Shown piece by piece: positions 1 to 64,000 of a stretch of DNA of 64,000 nucleotides. How positions within the stretch are numbered: position 1 is the first letter of the stretch; each line of letters starts with the position of its first letter. The notes beneath the pieces were generated by a model, which had not been told where the DNA came from, made no database searches, and saw only the letters and a list, made by a program, of their open reading frames with translations. The DNA is from Ianthella basta (Eukaryota > Porifera > Demospongiae > Verongiida > Ianthellidae). The stretch spans positions 11,034,123-11,098,122 of the forward strand of contig OZ025868.1 in NCBI GenBank assembly GCA_964019415.1, read 5' to 3'. A program made the translations under genes and the position numbers.

Positions 1-1792
1 CCCAACTATTTTGAGAGGAGCAATAAGCTATGAAGGGTGTCATTTGAACTCAGGTTACCCAACAGCACACTGCTCATGCCCGCAGCTACATATATAAGTA
101 ATGATTGATTGGCCTTGTGTAAAATGGGCTATTCCAGATCATTACTTTCAATCCTCGTAGAATATAAAACTTTAGTTTCATCAGTTATTTGAGGAAATCT
201 TAACTGTGGCAGCCACATCATCAGCTTCTATGGCAGAAAGAGACAATTCCCCTATTAGCTGTTACTTCTGCCAGCCTTTAGTCAATTGGGACAGTATGTC
301 ATGATAATGTTGGCGATTCATTATGCAATCATGAAAATGACTTAGTAACATGCATGAATTAAGGCATGGATCACCCTTTCATCTAATACAGTATCTCTTG
401 TCTGATGTGACAAGCTGTTTTATAATCCCTTCTCTGCTACTCTGCAGCATAGGATCATTCTCAGGAAACCGTATGCTTTCTCCGAAGATCCCAGGTGGCG
501 GACGGTCGGTTTAAGGATTTCACCACATGCTCTTTAGCAGGAGCATGTTCGTGCACACTGACCCCCTTAGCTTGAGTTTTGGTATAGCATCCAAACACCG
601 GGAATGTTACATTTTAGATATTTTTTCTAAAGGGAATTACAATTGATTTCCAAATTTTCAAGGAAACATCTGTGATAGATCTCCTAATATTTCTATCTTC
701 TTCACCTTTGTTACAAACTTCAAAAGCAACGGTATTTGCTAAAACATGTTTTTAGTGCCAGAAGTGTTTAGATACGAATGAATATGAGTTAAGCTCCCAC
801 AGTTTCTTAACAAAAGCCTGGATAGTGTCACAATAGCATACCATATGTACTATATAAGCCTTTTTCAATAATAGTAGTCTTGGTCAGAGGAAGGTGGACA
901 CTGCCCATGGAGGCTTCTCTGGTTGGGTGACCATGAGTAGCCATAATTATATTCAGGGTGAAATGGTTCTTCAAGTATAAAGGGTGAAGACTGCTGATAA
1001 CTTCGTAAGAGTGTAGGACAGGCAGAAGTCACGCCTACAGGATAGGTTGAAAGACTTAGCTCTCTCCTGACACTGCTAGCCAAGTACCAGGTGTGCTTTC
1101 GAAGGATGGCTCAAGCCACAAAGTTCCACAAATGCGATATGTCAGCATGTGCACACTGCCCACCTTGCATGTGTATGTGATTTTGAATGAGAAGCTAAAC
1201 CATTAGAATGCTTCAATGAGAATTATCAGTCAGATGCACATTTCCATGGCAACAGGATCTATTTGTATATTTCCATGGCGTTTCCATTCCCAAGGCATTT
1301 CATTTTAACAAAACTCTATTTTATCTGTGTTGGCATTCTGCTATCTATCTCTCAAAAGAAATTATTTCATATTATGTGTTTAATAGACTGATAATAATAA
1401 GATGACAAAGGAATTGATAAAAGACATTGTTGAGGCTCTTAAGCTTTTGTGTTTGCTAGGTTTATGATCACCTTTCTTCATACTTTGCCTTGTATCCTCA
1501 GAATGTAAAATGTTTGTATATAGAGCAAGGTGAAGTAATGCTAGTGATAAACCTTACCTAGAATGCTCGCACATAATGACAGAATTAAGGAAACCTTGGA
1601 TTGCATCTACATACTAATTAACCAGCATAGTTTTTACACACAAGTAACATGCGCAATCTTCTTTGGAATGTTATGCTAACTCAGTAAAGCAGTCAGCAAG
1701 GCATTTGACAGTTTGTTAGGTGCTTTCCCCGGTTGACTGCCCTGGCTAGTCTATATAGACTCAAGCAAGTTTTTTGAGTGCTTGGGTTGCAG
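1..1792. other. AT-rich non-coding sequence
   Basis: No convincing coding exon on either strand. A piece at about 478-600 resembles a stretch at 24635-24800 in the other orientation-independent features (wording such as gatcccaggtggcggacgg and the gctccccttag-type block), so it is probably a copy of a dispersed repeat. The rest is unremarkable intron or upstream DNA. Confidence 0.4.
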
Positions 1793-2168
1793 GTGCACCA
1801 CCACTATCTTGAAATACTTGTATCCTTGTGCAGTGATTAAGGTTGAAGATGATGTAAAGGCATCCTGCAGCCAGCTAATGCAGAGCATCAAGGAAAACAC
1901 CCCTGTGCAGCTGGAGGACTTGGAGAAAGTGTGCTCCCCCTCACAGGATGTCATTACCTCTGAGGGCTCCACAGAGGACCAGAATGTGCATGAGCTCCTG
2001 ACCAGCTATGTACAGCATGTAATCACTTCACCAGTTATAACTCTACTGGACTTTGAGATGGTGTGGGAGGAAAGACAACTAGTAGAGACAGATGACGACA
2101 ATAGTTATCCTGATTGTGATTTCTCTGCAATGATGGAAGGTTTTAAAGCCGCAACACACAGGTCACAG
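1793..2168 (+). CDS. Probable upstream exon of the same gene
   Basis: An open stretch with coding character reads LMQSIKENTPVQLEDLEK, then HELLTSYVQHV, an acidic segment VETDDDNSYPDCDF, and ends ATHRSQ at a donor cag/gtacag (2169). The acceptor is either ttgcag (ends 1792) or gtgcag (ends 1833), in the same frame. It lies on the same strand and just before the AAA3 exons, which fits the helical segment that precedes AAA3 in RNF213, but I could not match a named block. It could belong to another gene or be a false exon. Confidence 0.45.
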
Positions 2169-4211
2169 GTACAGTGCACTTCATGAATTACTGCTGTATA
2201 TAAGTGTACCTGTCTAGTCTCATGATTTAGACTGCTACCTTCACTCTATTAATTATTATATGATTATGTCATCAGTCAGGCAGGTAAGGTCTAGTGAATA
2301 GCATATACTGCTTTTGTTCTGAGTGCGGAACTAATTAGTAGCTTCTTTTAGCAAGAAATTATGTGTATGAATATGATTACTCTGCAAACAGTAATCAACT
2401 TGTGTGCTAACCTTAGAAGGCTGAAATGTCGTCGTTGTGTTCAAGTTTGCTTGTACAGTGGCACTGCCATAACTATGGGTATGCCGTGATACTGTGCGCT
2501 TCATCTAAATCTACGAAAGAAGGGCCAGGTCTTTTAAATGCTTTGTTTGTATTCCATAAGGTTTCTGCTGGTGAACTCCTCCACATAATTGTGATGCAAG
2601 CTCCTTATGTATACTGTTTGTTGGCCAGAAAACTTCTCATACTTACCCGGTTACAACACATTAATAACTGTGAATACTTTAATCTCCATGGTAATTGCAT
2701 ATTAACAAGCCACCAAGTTCCAGTGGCCAAAAAACATTATAATCTATACATCAGATCCTACTTTCCTGACCAATGACATAATCATATAAGAATGGAGTGG
2801 AGGTAGCAGTCTGGCTAATGAGACTAGTAACTGGCATACAACACATCTTGCAAGTGCAGATTCTTAGAATTGCCATAATTGTCTATTGCAGGTGTTGTGA
2901 ATCAAAAGTTACAGAAATAATTTCTATGCATATTGCATGGTACGTGTATGTATGCTAATGTAGCATCAATAGTACTTGTGCATGCAATTGCATTGTATAA
3001 GTTATAGCCAAATAATGAGGATGGTAGCCAGAATATAGTACAAAGTTGACGTTTATCCCCAGCCAATCTGGCAGACGTCTGAGTCCACAGTTATAACTCA
3101 CTAGTATGCCATGACATGGTGGAAATGCATGTGGGTTCTATCCTATGTAAACAATATTTTAGCATTATATTTGAGTTTTTCCATCCTGCAGATGAAGTAG
3201 GATCACCTTGTATCATACATGATCAGAACTATACACTCTTGTGCCTTCTGTCTGGGCTTGATTTGTATTCAGTCCAATTTTTAGGCAATGAAATAACACT
3301 GCAAACAAGACGGGTAAAGTTCTACTAAATAATGAAGCCACTAAAGTGCTAAACCCTCGGTGTAATAGACTATATAATAAATTTCAGTCATCTGAATCAC
3401 ATATATAGTTATTTAAAATGCATGGTTCTATATTAAGAGCTGGTATTAAGTCAAAAGTACAGCATAGGGAAATGATAGCAATTGTAATTACACCGTAGCA
3501 AACTATGCTATTTTCAGATATGCATTAAGGCAGCAGTGATGACTCTGCAATATGGGCAATTATACATCATGGTACAATAACAGTATGCTATTTTGTTGAG
3601 GCCGTTACCAGTCAGTGTGCAACAATCTAGCTATTACAACATTATGGCAAATGTTATGGGCAGCCAAAAGAGCACTTCCTACACTGAAAGTTAGACAGTG
3701 CAGTTGCACAAGAATGTTTGTTTTCTCACTAGGCCTTTCCAGTGAAAACTAGTTCAGCATTTTAATTGTCTTTTTCAGGTGTTGCTGGCGGCAGTATATA
3801 TATATTGCACTATCTACAAGACTGACATGAGTACGAATCAAACATACACAGAAGGCACAAGAGTGTAGAGATCTGTTTATGCATGATACTCAGCAATCCC
3901 ACTTAATCTACATGAGGGAGAAGCAAAAATATGTAAATATAGCTAAACCATTCTGTCTGCATGGAAGCCATTTAGTTCACATTGAATATAGCCCAAACTT
4001 CCAAGCATCAACATAATGTGCGAACAGTAGACTGCACAATCTGTATATCATTCTGATGCAGATTAGACTTCATTCATATAGCAGAGGCTGGGATAATACT
4101 GCAATAGAAACCTGGCTCCTTTTTCAGTTTAACCATGATCACATATTGCACCATGATTGCACTAACCCTGATTTATGTATTACATATATATATATATATA
4201 TATATATATAC
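2169..4211. other. Intron-like sequence, no clear feature
   Basis: AT-rich sequence with short open frames only. The stretch 3182-3315 is open and bordered by ctgcag and a gt, but its translation (DEVGSPCIIHDQ..., LGNEITLQTR) does not match the AAA3 Walker A region expected here. A (TA)n tract occupies about 4185-4210 and is where the Crypton-type element sits. Confidence 0.4.
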
Positions 4212-4305
4212 CCCGTTGCCATGGCAACCGCGCGAAAATATATCGCGTAAACAAGCCAGCCGGGATATAACAGGAACTAAGAAGCATATATATGCACAGG
4301 GGCGC

Positions 4306-5970
4306 TTAAATCCTGTTATATCCCAGCCCAAATATGGAAGGTGTGAAAGATAGCAATATAGGTGTTAATTGATAAAAACCACAACACAACTCAAAAGGCA
4401 AGCATACAAAACAGCAGCTGGTCAGTTGCAAGTCCTTCAGAAAGTCTAAGATGTCTCCTTCGCTAAGGCCAAAATCACAGGCAGCAGTACTTGGAGGCGC
4501 AGGTGGAGGGCCCATGTTGATAGTCATCGAACAGCCCTGCATGTTGAAAATAGATGAAGCTGGCAATGGCAGTTGAGGCTGATACAGAGTTGGAGGCTGT
4601 GGCTGATGAAACGGTTTTGGCTGACTTGGAGGCTGTGTCTGAACTACCTGTAGCTGTTCTTTGTCGGCAAGCTCATTTTGCACCTGGTGAAAAGTAGTGT
4701 TTTCTTTTGCAGCCAAAACTTCAGAAACAGCCTGATGCTCAGCTTCTGTTGTGTGTTCATAAATCCTCAGTGCAGTCAGGCTTCTGTGCCCTGTTCTTTC
4801 TTGTATTATCTTCTCAGGTACATTAGCACGAAATATTTCTGTTGCTGCTGTTGCTCTCAAGCTGTGATTGGACCTCTTCTCTATGCCTGCAACTTTGCAC
4901 ATCTGCTCCACCATTTTACTCAGCACATTCCTGCCCACAGGGACATTTTGGAACCAGGGCTTCCCTTCCTCATCCGGAACTGATTCAAGAGGGCGGAGGT
5001 AGAAGATATCCTTTTCAAATGCTTGCTTTGGGAGCTTGGAGAGGTACACATCAAGTACTCTCACATGGCATCTTTCCCCTGCTTCCTTGGATTCATAAAT
5101 TGGAACGACTTTGGTTGGTACATGCTTCTCGGTGAAAGTGCCCTTCCTGTTCTTCGATCCTGTTTCTGTGTAAATGTAGCAATTGGGGTCCTGCTGACGG
5201 ACAATCTGCGAAATGGTAAGGCGCCGATGTTCTTCACCTCCGCGCAGGCAAAAGTTCTTTCCATTCAAGTAAAACACCGCATTCAAGAGGGACTTGGGGG
5301 TAGAGGTGCCCAATACCCTCCTTTCCCACAGCAGCTGCTCTTCTTCCTTTGTGAATGGCTGTGCATGCTGCACAATAGCACCAATATTCTTGGTACGAAG
5401 CTCTCGAAAAAGACTATCCAGTGACTTGTGAAGCATACTGAATCGTGCATCCCGTTTGTCGAGGAAGTTCGCGGAATCTGGATTTACATCGTGCATGTGC
5501 CGCAACAAACCAGTAAGTAACTGGTAGATGGTTGACGGTGGATAAGCCTTTCCCGCGGTCGTTCTGGTTTCGGCCGCGAATCTTGAGAGCCACTGGCATA
5601 GAACACCAGAATCGGTTGAAAAAAGAAGATCGGCAGGGCACGGGTCCAGTTCAGCTTCCACGCGTGCTTCTTTCCAAGCCTCGAAGTTCCTTAGAGCCCA
5701 GTTTGTGCTCTTTTCGGTGTTAGCGGGCTTGTAGCCTTCCTTCATAAGGTCGAACTCGGCCTCGGTCAGAAACTGAAACCGTGGTTCCGGATGGTTCTCC
5801 TTGTTGGACTCGGTACAGCGCTTCTTCCCCTTACGGTCCAGGCCAAGACGCTTCTTCTTAGGAGGGGCAACGCAATTGTCCTGGCACTTCCTGCAGTTTG
5901 AGTAGTTCGGGCAAGAGCAGTTCAAGAATTCATCATCAGCGCAAAGACAAAAGCAACCCTTAGCAGCCAT
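4306..5970 (-). CDS. Crypton-type tyrosine recombinase, 554 aa
   Basis: The uninterrupted 554-residue protein has a cysteine-rich N-terminus (residues 6-33, ten Cys), a basic NLS-like stretch PPKKKRLGLDRKGKKR (36-51), a helical core-binding region (about 70-200), and a C-terminal catalytic domain. The tyrosine-recombinase set is visible: Arg243 (CLRGGEEH), Lys273/Lys276 (GSKNRKGTF), His369-x-x-Arg372 (NHSLRATAA), His395 (TGHRS) and Tyr404 (RIYEHT). A Pro/Gln-rich tail (about 445-500) follows. This matches the Crypton-derived recombinase group to which the DUF3504 parts of ZMYM and QRICH1 proteins belong. The frame ends inside the element's left subterminal hairpin, so the last residues GYNRI are encoded by a hairpin arm. 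All catalytic residues are present and the copy looks recently active. Confidence 0.85.
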   Translation of the reverse strand: MAAKGCFCLCADDEFLNCSCPNYSNCRKCQDNCVAPPKKKRLGLDRKGKKRCTESNKENHPEPRFQFLTEAEFDLMKEGYKPANTEKSTNWALRNFEAWKEARVEAELDPCPADLLFSTDSGVLCQWLSRFAAETRTTAGKAYPPSTIYQLLTGLLRHMHDVNPDSANFLDKRDARFSMLHKSLDSLFRELRTKNIGAIVQHAQPFTKEEEQLLWERRVLGTSTPKSLLNAVFYLNGKNFCLRGGEEHRRLTISQIVRQQDPNCYIYTETGSKNRKGTFTEKHVPTKVVPIYESKEAGERCHVRVLDVYLSKLPKQAFEKDIFYLRPLESVPDEEGKPWFQNVPVGRNVLSKMVEQMCKVAGIEKRSNHSLRATAATEIFRANVPEKIIQERTGHRSLTALRIYEHTTEAEHQAVSEVLAAKENTTFHQVQNELADKEQLQVVQTQPPSQPKPFHQPQPPTLYQPQLPLPASSIFNMQGCSMTINMGPPPAPPSTAACDFGLSEGDILDFLKDLQLTSCCFVCLPFELCCGFYQLTPILLSFTPSIFGLGYNRI

Positions 5971-6050
5971 CGCAGCCGACTGGATCCCTAGTGAAGACTA
6001 GCGCACTCGAGCCCGCCAGCACACAAACGCCGGGGGCGGGGTATATATCA

Positions 6051-6159
6051 CTTATACCACGGCGCTTCGGTGTATATGGATTTTAGGCGCACGATGCCCG
6101 AGGGCGCGAAGCGCCCGAGGGCGAGTGCGTCTAAAATCACCTCAGCGCCGTGGTATAAC
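6051..6159. repeat. Large GC-loop hairpin at the right end of the Crypton
   Basis: An imperfect inverted repeat runs from cttataccacggcgcttc to the mate cagcgccgtggtataac. The inner core GCCCGAGGGCGCGAAGCGCC is itself a palindrome. The same architecture is found at 8510-8627, 9536-9657 and 18848-18988. It may be the recombination or replication end structure of this transposon group. Confidence 0.8.
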
Positions 6160-6161
6160 TA

Positions 6162-6204
<43 letters not shown>

Positions 6205-6361
6205 TACTATCCTTCCAGTGCTTACAATGTCAATGGCTGCATCAGTAATAATGTATAATGTATCACTCACTTGCAATTAACAGAATGTATATGTTACGAA
6301 TTTAACAAGTTTGCTTCATGTAATTGTTATCTATCTATTATTTCATCTAATATACTTTCAG

Positions 6362-63405
<57,044 letters not shown>

Positions 63406-64000
63406 GTAAGGATACAGTTGATACACAATAAGAATGGTAAATATTGCCTGCTAGTCTATTATGCCTTGGACAAGCGCAGCTTGTGCTCTTATGTGTAATA
63501 GTTAAATGCTGCTTGCAGGGCACTGATATTTTTGGTATTGATGTGATTAGATTTAGTAGGTATCGAATCAGTTACAGCTGACTAATAGTTCATTTGGGAG
63601 ATATAATAACTCGATCTACACTTCAATCTTATATTGTTGTATCTTATAGTTCAACAATAAAGTCATGAAAACATTCAAGTCCTGTATTCAACATCTCTTT
63701 CAATACTCCCAACAGTCAGCTAAATGGAGTACATCTACCAGTGCACCCAAATTAACAAGACAATTCCCAGGCATTTTTTATCAACCCTCTGACTCAGCTC
63801 TGAATCAATCCTCTCGTGATCACTAATGCTAGCTTCTTCTTCTGTTGAGCTAGTTAGGCCTTATTCTATGTATAACACCGGTATCAGTTTTACATGCTCT
63901 AGCATCAGATTTCATCATAATTATTACATTTGATTTCCCCATTACAACTGTACACATATATCTTTCTTCTTACTTGCTGCCATCTCCAGCATTACTACAA
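63406..64000. other. Start of the next intron
   Basis: No exon recognised before the window ends. A polyadenylation-like aataaa at 63656 would serve only if the read-through stop at 63429 is used. Confidence 0.5.

Larger units (their letters stand above)
4212..6165 (-). mobile_element. Crypton-type tyrosine-recombinase DNA transposon
   Basis: The element starts CCCGTTGCCATGGCAACCG, which contains the perfect palindrome GTTGCCATGGCAAC, and ends GCCGTGGTATAACTAATAC. Both ends are shared with the element at 38988-43011, which fixes the borders. It sits inside a (TA)n microsatellite (TA repeats on both sides), so any short target duplication cannot be read. A 14-bp perfect subterminal inverted repeat (GGGATATAACAGGA at 4261, mate ending 4323) lies at the left, and a large hairpin (6051-6159) at the right. 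It carries one long ORF on the minus strand. Cryptons move by tyrosine recombinase through a circular intermediate; the family call rests on that ORF. Confidence 0.8.

Noticed and set aside
3116-3328. Open frame as candidate AAA3 P-loop exon
   Set aside because: No GxxGxGK motif and no similarity to the segment expected before it.
63406-63431. Stop codon shortly after LYERLTSK as the true end of the protein
   Set aside because: A strong donor (a/gtaagg) precedes it and the family continues for several hundred residues, so an intron is more likely.

Overview
The window is eukaryotic, AT-rich, intron-rich animal DNA. Long AT-rich introns, canonical GT-AG splice sites, many simple repeats ((CA)n, (GA)n, (TA)n, poly-C/G) and a mix of Crypton-type, hAT-type, pogo/mariner-type, Penelope-type and RTE-type mobile elements suggest a marine invertebrate. 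A sponge or cnidarian is plausible, but the sequence alone does not settle it.

One gene dominates the + strand. From about 6362 (perhaps 1793) to 63405 I can place 39 exons whose reading phases join without a break, apart from two AAA exons that I could not find. They encode about 2,440 residues of a giant RNF213/mysterin-like AAA+ protein. The order is: the end of one AAA unit (AAA3 in vertebrate numbering; sensor-1 block AACNPHRG), a complete-looking AAA unit (AAA4; Walker A GAPGSSKT, Walker B VVFMDEAG), the later AAA and hinge region (CRVHKDFQCVVIV, PAPFLNRFEKY, KLMCFTRS), and the long C-terminal E3 and CTD region up to a splice donor at 63406. The gene is therefore open at both ends. The most interesting result is that both zinc modules that define the vertebrate protein as a ubiquitin ligase, the RING and the RZ finger, are missing, while the flanking conserved blocks are present and in phase.

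The introns are packed with mobile DNA: a Crypton-type tyrosine-recombinase transposon (4212-6165) and a non-autonomous relative with the same ends (38988-43011) that is split by a TA-flanked long-inverted-repeat element (39046-41607); two 1-kb elements in head-to-tail tandem (7576-9659) ending in the same kind of big hairpin as the Crypton; a pogo-like transposase fragment (10845-11591); two RTE-like LINEs (12180-13710, and a near complete one at 50313-53333 with a 14-bp target-site duplication); a hAT-type MITE (15240-15933); a Penelope-like element interrupted by a MITE (16276-18030); several palindromic MITEs; and a 228-bp inverted repeat pair (35631-36718). A HIRAN-domain fragment lies antisense beside the large LINE.

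Region by region: 1-6361 possible 5' exon and Crypton; 6362-21479 AAA3 end and AAA4 start, with the most transposon-rich introns; 21480-37678 AAA4 end to the later AAA region; 37679-43314 one 5.6-kb intron holding nested transposons; 43315-49782 exons before the E3 region; 49783-53863 intron with LINE and HIRAN fragment; 53864-63405 compact run of 16 exons for the E3/CTD region without zinc fingers.
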